From the NCBI GenBank assembly GCA_012031475.1, contig JAAUTJ010000345.1, forward strand, positions 1-5,864: a stretch of 5,864 nt of DNA. The letters run 5' to 3'. How positions within the stretch are numbered: the stretch's first letter is position 1; every line of letters begins with the position of its first letter. The DNA is from Leptolyngbyaceae cyanobacterium SM1_3_5 (GTDB taxonomy: Bacteria; Cyanobacteriota; Cyanobacteriia; Elainellales; Elainellaceae). The notes under the pieces are model-generated. The model was given only the letters and a program-made list of their open reading frames with translations. It did not search any database and was not told where the DNA came from. Made by a program: the position numbers and the translations under genes. Below are positions 1 to 5,594 of this stretch, one piece after another.

Positions 1-213
1 GGCTTCCTTTTCCGATTGCACCACGCCATCGCTTCCAGGCGTGACCGGGACTCCCGCCTTTCGTGCGGTCTCGCGCGCCTTGTTTTTGTCGCCCATCGTT
101 CGAATGGCGGACGCGCTGGGGCCGATAAATTGGATGTTGCAACTCGCGCAGATCTCGGCGAAGTGCGCGTTTTCCGCGAGGAAGCCGTAGCCCGGGTGGA
201 TGGCGTCGGCGTC
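1..213 (-). CDS. accC: Biotin carboxylase (AccC-like) internal fragment, chimeric at its N-terminal side
   Basis: Reading the minus strand from 213 to the left edge gives 71 residues that match the N-terminal third of biotin carboxylase, the ATP-grasp subunit that carboxylates biotin on BCCP with ATP and bicarbonate (first step of fatty acid synthesis). Visible landmarks in order are IHPGYGFLAEN, FAEIC, FIGPSASAI, MGDK (with the conserved ATP-site lysine) and AGVPVTPGSDG. By comparison with E. coli AccC this is roughly residues 75-145 of about 450. The normal first 75 residues, with the ANRGEIA motif, are absent. The same frame continues upstream only as low-complexity His/Pro/Asn codons to a stop at 265-267. 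The C-terminal part lies beyond the window edge. The upstream DNA belongs to a different gene in another frame (DUF3747), so this is half of a chimera. It could also come from a propionyl-CoA or similar carboxylase alpha subunit. Family assignment is firm; which carboxylase is less so. Confidence 0.82.
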
Positions 214-824
214 GGTGGGCGGGTTGGGGTTGGGGTGGGCGTGGGTGACGGCGACTGAGCCAGATCAAGCGGTGCGTTGTGCGTCAGGTAGAAGTGACCG
301 AGCGGGCGATCGTTAAAGGTTCGGCGGGTAAATTGCCAGCCCGGTTCAAGAATCAGCTTGGCAAAGCCCGGAGTTGCGCCGTTGGCACGAGCGATCGTCA
401 GTTCACGTTGAGTGCGGCGATTGCCCGGTGTCCCCACCAGGACGAGATCACCGTTGCGGTTTGTGACGCGCAGGCTGTACTGCAAGCCCAAATCTTGACC
501 TGCGACGCGAATCGAGTAGCCGTTACTGTCCGTGCTGCGTCCGCAAATGCCCGTAAAGTCAAACTCCAGCAGCAGCGGCGTGATCGTCACGGGATTGTTG
601 CCTGACTCGGCATAGCAAGGCCGAGCATCGGTGATTTGCTGAACCACAAGCAACTGGTGATTGCCCGTTGTGCCGACTGGAGCCGCGATCGCAATAATCC
701 GCGACTGGTCAAGATCTTGTTGACCGAAAGTTGCAGCGAGGGCAGCAACCGTAGTCACGATCGCGCCCGTTGTGGCGACGGCGGCGGCGATCGTTTTGAA
801 GGAACGGTGAAGTGAACGTTTCAT
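3..824 (-). CDS. Secreted DUF3747 domain protein, C-terminal part replaced by foreign sequence
   Basis: The ATG at 824 opens a frame that stays open to the left edge. Residues 1-31 form a signal peptide: basic start MKRSLHRSFK, hydrophobic Ala/Val/Thr core, and AALAA before TFGQQ. Residues 32-185 match the cyanobacterial DUF3747 family as I recall it: FGQQDLDQSRIIAIAAP, QITDARPC, LLLEFDFTGICGRSTDSNGY, SIRVAGQDLGLQYSLRV, NRNGDLVLVGTP, then PGWQFTRRTF and LGHFYLTHNAP. C70 and C94 are possible disulfide partners. A Pro/Thr linker (SPSPTPTPTPT, about residues 191-208) follows. From about residue 205 (left of about 213) the DNA encodes AccC in another frame, so the remaining Arg/Ser-rich residues in this frame are almost certainly not real protein. 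The genuine part is therefore about 214-824. The gene lies 66 bp downstream of the DUF3887 gene on the same strand, and no strong Shine-Dalgarno sequence or terminator is visible between them. The molecular function of the family is unknown; export to the periplasm or cell surface is inferred from the signal peptide. Confidence 0.8.
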   Translation of the reverse strand, partial: MKRSLHRSFKTIAAAVATTGAIVTTVAALAATFGQQDLDQSRIIAIAAPVGTTGNHQLLVVQQITDARPCYAESGNNPVTITPLLLEFDFTGICGRSTDSNGYSIRVAGQDLGLQYSLRVTNRNGDLVLVGTPGNRRTQRELTIARANGATPGFAKLILEPGWQFTRRTFNDRPLGHFYLTHNAPLDLAQSPSPTPTPTPTRPPTPTPSTRATASSRKTRTSPRSARVATSNLSAPARPPFERWATKTRRARPHERRESRSRLEAMAWCNRKRK

Positions 825-890
825 AGTCAAGCGAATGAAGCACCTTTAGCTGATTAGAGATTGTCAATTGAAGCGGTGGCGGGCGATCGG

Positions 891-1310
891 CTATTCTTCC
901 ACCAGATCAAAGCTGACCGCTTGTCCAGCCGGATTGAGCGTGATGTAAATGCTTCTGCGTCCGTTGGCAAACTGCGCCGAAACGATCGCCATTGTGCCGC
1001 CGACCGGGTTTTCAAGAGGAACGGTGCGCGTTTCGCCCACCTGCTGCAAGTCGCCATGCACAGCAACTACATCACTCCAGGTTTGGCGCAGTGTCTCCGA
1101 CGTAACGGTCGCGTTGGCGGGATCATACAGGTTGCGAGCAGCCGCGTAGTCTCCGCTAGAGAGCAGCGAAATCAGCGATTGGGCAGTGGCGGCAGCATCG
1201 GGCGCTTGAGCCGTCAAAACCGCAGGTGGTGCTTGCGCGATCGCGGGTACACTGCTGAGCGCTGTGCCGAGTGCAAGCGCGGCAACTGCCCAAATCAAAC
1301 GAATTTTCAT
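891..1310 (-). CDS. Exported DUF3887-type small protein
   Basis: A 139-residue protein starting at ATG 1310, with a good ribosome binding site GGAGAAG just upstream. Residues 1-25 are a classic Sec signal peptide (MKIRLIW, an Ala/Leu core, then VPAIA before QAPP). An Ala/Pro/Gln-rich mature N-terminus (26-45) leads into a domain from about residue 46 to the end. Its pattern LLSSGDYAAARNLYDP, LRQTWSDVVAVHGDLQQVGETR, and a late strand ending SFDLVEE resembles DUF3887 (NTF2-like fold), where a short helix pair is followed by a curved sheet. No catalytic residues can be assigned and the function is unknown. The stop is TAG at 893-891. The frame is clean throughout, unlike the two larger genes in this window. 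The downstream same-strand DUF3747 gene is also exported, so the two may be co-transcribed. The DUF3887 assignment is from memory of the motif pattern. Confidence 0.82.
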   Translation of the reverse strand: MKIRLIWAVAALALGTALSSVPAIAQAPPAVLTAQAPDAAATAQSLISLLSSGDYAAARNLYDPANATVTSETLRQTWSDVVAVHGDLQQVGETRTVPLENPVGGTMAIVSAQFANGRRSIYITLNPAGQAVSFDLVEE

Positions 1311-1314
1311 GGAA

Positions 1315-1321
1315 CTTCTCC
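1315..1321 (-). promoter_or_regulatory. Shine-Dalgarno sequence of the DUF3887 gene
   Basis: On the minus strand GGAGAAG ends four bases before the ATG at 1310, and its GGAG core is seven bases from the start. This is the clearest ribosome binding site in the window and fixes the start of the DUF3887-type gene. Confidence 0.7.
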
Positions 1322-1554
1322 AAAATGCTCAAAAAGTGGCAGAACCAACCTAACTCAAAACCCTGCTCTGTCCTGCATTTCTTAAGGTTTGTCACGATCG
1401 CCTTTGCTCTTTTCACCGGGCGATCGCCCACCCTGAGTTACAACTCGATACAAACCCGGTTTAGATCAAAATAATCTGCCATATTAACAAATAGCGTAGG
1501 TTGAAAGGCAAAATAGCAACACTAGCCGCTGCTCTGCCTCGATCGATCCCTGCA

Positions 1555-1605
1555 AACGGCTGTTTCCCACGAACGGCTGTTTCCTAAGAATGGCTGTTTC
1601 CTAAG
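1555..1605. repeat. Three-copy 17-bp tandem repeat
   Basis: The 13-base core AACGGCTGTTTCC starts at 1555, 1572 and 1589 (third copy AATGGCTGTTTCC). It is followed by the four-base spacers CACG, TAAG and TAAG, giving an exact 17-bp period over 51 bases. A strongly degenerate fourth unit may begin at 1606. Copies two and three differ by only one base, which suggests recent duplication. It lies 78 bp upstream of the 64-residue ORF, in what would be its promoter or leader. The period is not a multiple of three and no convincing coding frame crosses it. It resembles the short tandem repeats often found between cyanobacterial genes, but the unit is not one I recognise. Confidence 0.85.
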
Positions 1606-1617
1606 AACAACTGCTCG

Positions 1618-1629
1618 TTGCCTTGGCAA
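1618..1629. promoter_or_regulatory. Possible operator dyad TTGCC-N2-GGCAA
   Basis: TTGCCTTGGCAA is a perfect 5-bp inverted repeat with a two-base centre. It lies 12 bp beyond the tandem repeat and 53 bp before the ATG at 1683. The two-base centre is too short for an RNA hairpin loop, so a dimeric DNA-binding protein site is the more likely reading if it has any role. Twelve-base dyads do arise by chance, and no matching regulator is encoded nearby. Confidence 0.2.
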
Positions 1630-1682
1630 GCAAAGACTGACAAACGACCAACTCTTTGATTGAGAACACTTAGAAACCTACT

Positions 1683-1877
1683 ATGAATCCGAACGAGTTT
1701 ACGCAGTGTTTCAACCTTGCCAAAGCGCTTGATTTGGTCAGCGCCAGTCGCAAGGTCAACGGAGTGCTTTATGTCTACAATGCCGCAGGCCAAGCCAAAC
1801 CTTGGGACAGCTTTGCGGCAGAGTATCCGCTAGAGCGTCTGCAAGCAATGGTGAATCGGAGTCAGCAGGCTCATTAG
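1683..1877 (+). CDS. Small hypothetical protein, 64 residues
   Basis: I do not recognise this gene. It reads MNPNEFTQCFNLAKALDLV, then a middle segment VNGVLYVYNAAGQAKPWDSF with alternating hydrophobic and aromatic residues, and ends in a probable amphipathic helix (YPLERLQAMVNRSQQAH). It has no signal peptide or membrane segment, so a soluble cytosolic protein is likely. The start is constrained: an in-frame TAG at 1671-1673 leaves this ATG as the first usable one. No clear Shine-Dalgarno sequence precedes it. The balanced composition looks more like real protein than the opposite-strand ORF at 1584-1793. It converges on the hybrid kinase gene with 68 bp between the stop codons, and no strong terminator is visible in that gap. 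Being a real gene is likely but not certain. Confidence 0.55.
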   Translation: MNPNEFTQCFNLAKALDLVSASRKVNGVLYVYNAAGQAKPWDSFAAEYPLERLQAMVNRSQQAH

Positions 1878-1945
1878 GATTGGGTGTTGAGACGCGAAAT
1901 CTCGTGTTTGTACGATCGGTTGTTGGCGGAGCAGCCTTTGCGATC

Positions 1946-3448
1946 TCAGGCTTCGATCGGCAGTAAAACATAAAACGTGCTGCCCTGTCTCAGAACGCTT
2001 TCGACCCAGATTTTGCCGTTGTGCTGTTCGACGATCGTGCGGCAGATGGCGAGTCCCAAGCCTGAGCCGCCTTTTTGTCTGGCATCAGAAGCATCCACCT
2101 GTTGAAATCGATCGAAGATGCTTTGCAGTTTGCCAGCCGGAATGCGCGTCCTTGGTCTTGCACGGCGATCAGTAAAGCAGCATCCGGCTGACCTGCATCT
2201 TTGATCTGAGCGCTCAGCCGAATGCTGCTTCCGGCTCCTGAGAATTTTGATCGCGTTGCTGAGCAGATTGGTCAGTGCTTGCAGCAGGCGATCGCTATCT
2301 GCCCAAATCGACATCTCGATCGGCTGCACGATTAACTCAATTTGCGCTCGATCGGCCATTGCCTGCATTGCCTCGATCGCCAAAACCATTAAGTCATCGA
2401 CATTGCAGCGGCTTTTGCGAATCGTGATTTTGCCAGACTTCATCTGCTCTAGATCGAGGATGTCGTTGATCAGGCGCATCAAGCGTTCGGTGTTGGTGGT
2501 GGCAATTTTGAGGATGTGCTGTCCCTGCTCGGACAGGGTTCCCAGTTCTCCGGCAATCAGCAGATCGAGCGCTCCCACCAGTGAGGTGAGCGGCGTTCGC
2601 AGTTCGTGGCTGACCAGCGAAATGAATTCGTTCTCCAGCCGTTTGCGATCGGTGATGTCGTTGACAAGGTTGAGTGTGCAGGGTTCTCCCGCCAGTTCAA
2701 TTCGCTCTAGCGACAGCAAAACGGTTTTGATTTCGCCGGATTTAGTGCGAAATTCGCATTCTTGATTGAGCAGCGTACCTTCTTCCAGCAGCAGTTGCAC
2801 GGCAGTCGCATAGGTGTCGGGGGCAATGCCCAGCCGCAATTCTGCCGTTGTGCGATCGATCAGTTCCGCTTTGCTGTAGCCGCTGATTCGCAAAAAGCTG
2901 GGATTGACTTCGACAAAGCGACCTTCGGCCAGCGTGGTGATCGCGATCGGGCTAGGGCTGGCGCGGAAGGCTTTAACGAATTTTTCTTCGGCCAGTTCGC
3001 GATCGCGAATTTCCTGCTGCAAGCGGAGGTTTTGCGCCTGAAGCTGCCGCTGAAGCAGTTGTGCGGTCAGGTGCGTTTCGATTCGCGCCAGCACTTCCTC
3101 GACGTGAAACGGCTTGGTGATGTAGTCCACGCCGCCAACTTCAAAGGCTTTCACCTTGTCGATCACATCTTCTAGGGCGCTGATGAAAATCACGGGAATC
3201 TGGCGGGTGCGCTGGTCTGCCTTCAGTTGCCGACAGACTTCGTAGCCGTCCATCTGCGGCATGTTGATGTCAAGCAAGATCAAATCAGGCGGTGCAGCTT
3301 GTGCGCCTCGCAGACCGGATGAGCCTTTGGTGACGCTGCGGACTTTGTACCCCTGAGTACTCAGTAAGGCCGACAGTAGCTCCAGGTTCTCCGGCGTGTC
3401 GTCAATGACCAGAATGTTCGCGGGCAGCGCGGCGATCGATTGATACAT
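1946..3448 (-). CDS. Receiver-PAS-histidine kinase hybrid with compensated frameshift in the ATPase domain
   Basis: Cytosolic two-component hybrid kinase; no membrane segments. Numbered from the upstream GTG at 3478 (510 residues): receiver domain 20-137 with acidic pair D26/D27, phosphoacceptor D70 (LILLDINMP), S100 and K122 (TKP); a helical linker to 165; PAS domain about 166-280 ending NDITDRKRLE; dimerisation/phosphoacceptor domain with H291 in SHELRTP; HATPase domain from about 355 with N-box NLLSNAIK (N408), F-box IFDRFQQVDASD and G2 box GGSGLGLAI. Residues 412-445 are out of frame: adding one frame change at 2245-2248 and the reverse near 2145 restores NAIKFSGAG and VQDQGRGIPAG, including the missing G1 box. 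As written, the protein would probably not bind ATP properly. The ATG at 3448 (500 residues) is preferred because MYQSIAALPANILVIDD starts just before the receiver; the extra ten GTG-initiated residues come from a tandem repeat. Neither start has a Shine-Dalgarno sequence. The input signal and partner are unknown. Confidence 0.88.
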   Translation of the reverse strand: MYQSIAALPANILVIDDTPENLELLSALLSTQGYKVRSVTKGSSGLRGAQAAPPDLILLDINMPQMDGYEVCRQLKADQRTRQIPVIFISALEDVIDKVKAFEVGGVDYITKPFHVEEVLARIETHLTAQLLQRQLQAQNLRLQQEIRDRELAEEKFVKAFRASPSPIAITTLAEGRFVEVNPSFLRISGYSKAELIDRTTAELRLGIAPDTYATAVQLLLEEGTLLNQECEFRTKSGEIKTVLLSLERIELAGEPCTLNLVNDITDRKRLENEFISLVSHELRTPLTSLVGALDLLIAGELGTLSEQGQHILKIATTNTERLMRLINDILDLEQMKSGKITIRKSRCNVDDLMVLAIEAMQAMADRAQIELIVQPIEMSIWADSDRLLQALTNLLSNAIKILRSRKQHSAERSDQRCRSAGCCFTDRRARPRTRIPAGKLQSIFDRFQQVDASDARQKGGSGLGLAICRTIVEQHNGKIWVESVLRQGSTFYVLLPIEA

Positions 3449-3458
3449 TGCACAATCC

Positions 3459-3485
3459 GGCACAGTAAAGTCTGGCACAGTAAAG
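3459..3485. repeat. 15-bp-period direct repeat at the kinase start
   Basis: GGCACAGTAAAG occurs at 3459-3470 and again at 3474-3485, an exact 12-base match with a 15-bp period. Fifteen bases are five codons, so in the kinase frame the duplication merely repeats Val-Pro-Asp. It creates the in-frame GTG that extends the ORF to 3478 and lies immediately upstream of the likelier ATG at 3448. Confidence 0.7.
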
Positions 3486-3538
3486 AATGCTTCTATGCTG
3501 CCTTTAGTGTGCGGGGCGATCGCCTTTTCTGCAACAAT

Positions 3539-3565
3539 TTGTTACGTCGGCAATCTTGTTACGTC
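3539..3565. repeat. 10-bp direct repeat, 17-bp spacing
   Basis: TTGTTACGTC occurs at 3539-3548 and 3556-3565 in the spacer between the kinase and the antiporter gene. The copies are 17 bp apart. A short imperfect palindrome AACAATTTGTT (3533-3543) overlaps the first copy. This is the expected promoter region for the minus-strand kinase, so paired protein-binding sites are possible, but I recognise no known regulator motif. Confidence 0.4.
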
Positions 3566-3578
3566 ATCGATCGCGCCA

Positions 3579-3842
3579 TCAGCGCAGCGGCACAGGCTGC
3601 GCGGCTCCACCGGGCTGCATCATCACCATCGATCGCTGCGGTTCGCCCAGCAGCACAACCGAGCAGGTAAGCTGGCGCGTCACTTGCTCGGTCACGGTGC
3701 TAATTGTCAGTTCCCCTAAACTCAATCGCTGCCGTCGCGATCGCAGCACCACGAGGTCGTGCGATCGAGCCGTTTCCGCGATCGTGCCGGGAATGTCGTC
3801 GCTGCTGACCACGCGCAACTCAAACGGGCGATCGGACGAATA
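3579..3842 (-). CDS. Antiporter fragment 4: C-terminal half of USP2
   Basis: This frame has family meaning from YSSDRPFELRVVSSDD onward, then TIAETARSHDLVVLRSRRQ and LTISTVTEQVTRQLTCSVVLLG, the usual closing strand and helix of a USP domain, followed by a Pro/Met-rich tail. It joins the preceding fragment when one base is added to the T5 run at 3843-3847 (giving MKKYSSD). The canonical USP glycine-rich nucleotide loop is not obvious here, so ATP binding by this second domain is doubtful. Confidence 0.78.
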   Translation of the reverse strand, partial: YSSDRPFELRVVSSDDIPGTIAETARSHDLVVLRSRRQRLSLGELTISTVTEQVTRQLTCSVVLLGEPQRSMVMMQPGGAAQPVPLR

Positions 3843-3849
3843 TTTTTCA

Positions 3850-5004
3850 TCAGCAAATCAAGCTGATTTCCAGCCATGCCAGCCGCACCGGGGAGAGGTG
3901 GCGATCGGCCACGTGCAGGAGGGTAATTTGGGCTTGATTGGTATCGGCCAGGGCTTCGGCAAAGCGGACGCTGCGGAGGGCGTCTTGCGTCATATTTTCG
4001 ATCGGAACGAGGATGCGGCGAATCGTGCTGGGCGCGGCCAAGAGGCGCGAAACCGCAACCGGACAGTGCGCCGCCCACAACACGCTGTCGATCAAATTGC
4101 CAAAGGCGCGAGCGCGAAAGCCCGATGTGCGTCCCCAGCCCAGCACGATGAAGCTGGCATTTTGTTCGCGGCTCGCGTGGATGATGCCCTGCGCGATCGC
4201 ATCGTCAATTCGCAAAATCGGGTCAGACGCGACGCCAAACTGTTCGCAAATTTCGCTGGCGCGATTCAGCAACCGCTGCGATCGCTGCAAGGCGTGGCGT
4301 AGCTGCGGCGCATCCATCATTTGCGTGTGCGGATTGGTGATTGCCAGCGGCATAACGCGCCCGCTGGAATGCGGCTTCACCAGCAAAGCCGCCAGTTCGA
4401 TCAAATACTGCTCGGTGTCGGGATTATAAACGGGCACAACCACGACAGGCTCGGCTTCCGGCTCTTCGTTCAGGTCGAGGGCAATCACAGGCGGGGCGAT
4501 CGCGTCGGGAACCGTCAGACCGATCGCGCTGCGAGCCGTCAGCAGTGGTCCTCCCGTCGCCGTCACCAACATCAGCACGATCACGCTGTTCAAAATATCT
4601 TCGGTCAGCAGTCCGACTCGATAGCCCACCAGCGTCGCGGCCAGCGTCGCGGCCACCTGCGGCAACGACAGCGACCACATCACAATCATTTCGCGCCAGC
4701 TATAGCGGTAGGCCAATTTTGCCAAAAGCGCCGCGCCAAACTTGCTGCCAACCAAGCCCAGGACAATGGCGATCGTCACCTTGATTGCGCCCAAGCTGCT
4801 GATGAAAGCGGGAATGTTGATTAGCAGTCCCAAATCGACAAAGAAAATCGGGATGAACAACACGCTGCCGACAAACACGACTTTTTCTTTGACGGGGCCG
4901 TTGCCGATCGCGCTGTTGACGGCCAATCCAGCCAAAAACGCGCCGACGATTTTTTCCACGCCGATCAGTTCGGCTCCCAAAGCTGAGACAAAGACGACCA
5001 GCAA
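3850..5004 (-). CDS. Antiporter fragment 3: C-terminal membrane helices, USP1 and start of USP2
   Basis: This is the longest intact piece (384 codons from an incidental TTG at 5004). Fragment residues 1-160 hold the second half of the transporter: LIGVEKIVGAFLAGLAVN, VLFIPIFFVDLGLL, IKVTIAIVLGLVGSKFG, and the helix pair around REMIVMWSLSLPQVAATLA. A linker follows, rich in Pro and acidic residues (DLNEEPEAEP). USP1 spans about 186-323, with EPVVVVPVYNP as its first strand and ASFIVLGWGRTSGF plus NLIDSVLWAAHCPVAV as the USP core. USP2 opens at RRILVPIENMTQDALRSVRFA and LLHVADRH. The last genuine codons are near AWLE; the final ISLIC and stop follow from a lost base in the T3 run at 3867-3869. 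Restoring it gives LENQLDLLM. Confidence 0.82.
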   Translation of the reverse strand: MLVVFVSALGAELIGVEKIVGAFLAGLAVNSAIGNGPVKEKVVFVGSVLFIPIFFVDLGLLINIPAFISSLGAIKVTIAIVLGLVGSKFGAALLAKLAYRYSWREMIVMWSLSLPQVAATLAATLVGYRVGLLTEDILNSVIVLMLVTATGGPLLTARSAIGLTVPDAIAPPVIALDLNEEPEAEPVVVVPVYNPDTEQYLIELAALLVKPHSSGRVMPLAITNPHTQMMDAPQLRHALQRSQRLLNRASEICEQFGVASDPILRIDDAIAQGIIHASREQNASFIVLGWGRTSGFRARAFGNLIDSVLWAAHCPVAVSRLLAAPSTIRRILVPIENMTQDALRSVRFAEALADTNQAQITLLHVADRHLSPVRLAWLEISLIC

Positions 5005-5594
5005 AATAAAACAAAAAACTGATTGCCTTCCTCATCGCCCGATCGCCGGAAAAATTCTCGTCCCGCCCAGCTAAAGCCAAACAGGATGATCGCCGAATAG
5101 ATCGCCAGCGAAAGCAGCAGCCGCACCAAGCTGAACGTCGTGAAGTCTCCGGCGTGAATGCCAACGCAAACGGCCAAAACCAGCAGAGCGCCAATGTCCG
5201 TGAAAATCGTCGCGCCGATCGTCACCATCACGGCTTCGTTGTTCACCAGTCCCATCCGACTGACGATCGGATAGGCCAGCAGCGTGTGCGAAGCGAACAG
5301 CGACCCGATCAAAATCGACGCATTCCAGCCAAAACCGAACAGCCGCCCGACGATCGTTCCGACGATCATCGGCACAATGAACGTGAAAAACCCAAAGCCG
5401 ATCGATCGATTGCGGGTGCGATGAAACTGCTCCAGATCGACTTCCAATCCGGCCACAAACATCAGATACACCAGGCCAATGTCCGAAAGCAGCTTCATCG
5501 TGTCGGAATCGGTCGAAAGCAAATTCAGGCCGTTTTGCCCAGGACGACGCCTGAGCCAGCAGTCCCAGCAGTCCCGGCAGCTTGATCCGCTCAA
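4965..5594 (-). CDS. Antiporter fragment 2: core membrane helices
   Basis: The genuine coding part is about 5013-5545. Upstream residues of this frame (the Cys/Arg-rich start) and the tail after GNQF are out-of-frame noise. It covers rebuilt residues about 49-224: LLSDIGLVYLMFVAGLEVDL, a charged RTRNRS loop, FGFGWNASILIGSLFASHT (the conserved signature of this family), LLAYPIVSRMG, the ATIFTDIGALLVLA helix with the candidate ion-binding Asp, two further hydrophobic helices and FFRRSGDEEGNQF. It breaks at the A6 run 5013-5018: one more base there joins it in frame to FILLVVFVSALGAELIG of the next fragment. Confidence 0.8.
   Translation of the reverse strand: MSGSSCRDCWDCWLRRRPGQNGLNLLSTDSDTMKLLSDIGLVYLMFVAGLEVDLEQFHRTRNRSIGFGFFTFIVPMIVGTIVGRLFGFGWNASILIGSLFASHTLLAYPIVSRMGLVNNEAVMVTIGATIFTDIGALLVLAVCVGIHAGDFTTFSLVRLLLSLAIYSAIILFGFSWAGREFFRRSGDEEGNQFFVLFCWSSLSQLWEPN

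Larger units (their letters stand above)
1311..1682. other. Intergenic region between divergent DUF3887 gene and 64-residue ORF
   Basis: This 372-bp stretch separates two divergent starts and should carry promoters for both, but I cannot point to a convincing -35/-10 pair on either strand. An AT-rich core lies at about 1464-1520. It also contains a HIP1 octamer (1420-1427), two short imperfect palindromes (1435-1446 GAGTTACAACTC; 1452-1462 AAACCCGGTTT), the 17-bp tandem repeat at 1555-1605 and a dyad at 1618-1629. The ORFs crossing it are shadows: they lack coherent protein patterns and overlap the DUF3887 gene or the repeats. No tRNA or other RNA gene was recognised. Confidence 0.6.

Noticed and set aside
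195..245. GT/GC-rich repeat as a possible CRISPR or structured element
   Set aside because: It is explained by alternating Pro and Thr codons of the DUF3747 linker; there are no spaced repeat units or palindromic repeats.
16..605. Plus-strand ORFs of 80 and 108 residues
   Set aside because: They lie antisense to the AccC fragment and the DUF3747 gene, whose minus-strand translations match known families; the plus frames are Val/Gly- or Arg/Ala-rich shadows.
862..867. TTGACA on the minus strand as a -35 box for the DUF3747 gene
   Set aside because: No acceptable -10 sequence lies 16-18 bases downstream, so an independent promoter is not supported.
1878..1945. Possible terminator hairpin between the convergent genes (GAGA...TCTC near 1890-1905)
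   Set aside because: The stem is only four base pairs and no T-run follows on either strand.
2247..3175. Plus-strand ORFs of 172 and 137 residues inside the kinase gene
   Set aside because: They are antisense to well-matched kinase, PAS and receiver domains and have Ser/Arg- or Gln/Phe-rich compositions typical of reverse-frame shadows.
3556..4824. Long plus-strand ORFs of 248, 163 and 167 residues
   Set aside because: They are antisense to the antiporter-USP gene; no motifs are visible and composition is Arg/His/Gln-rich.
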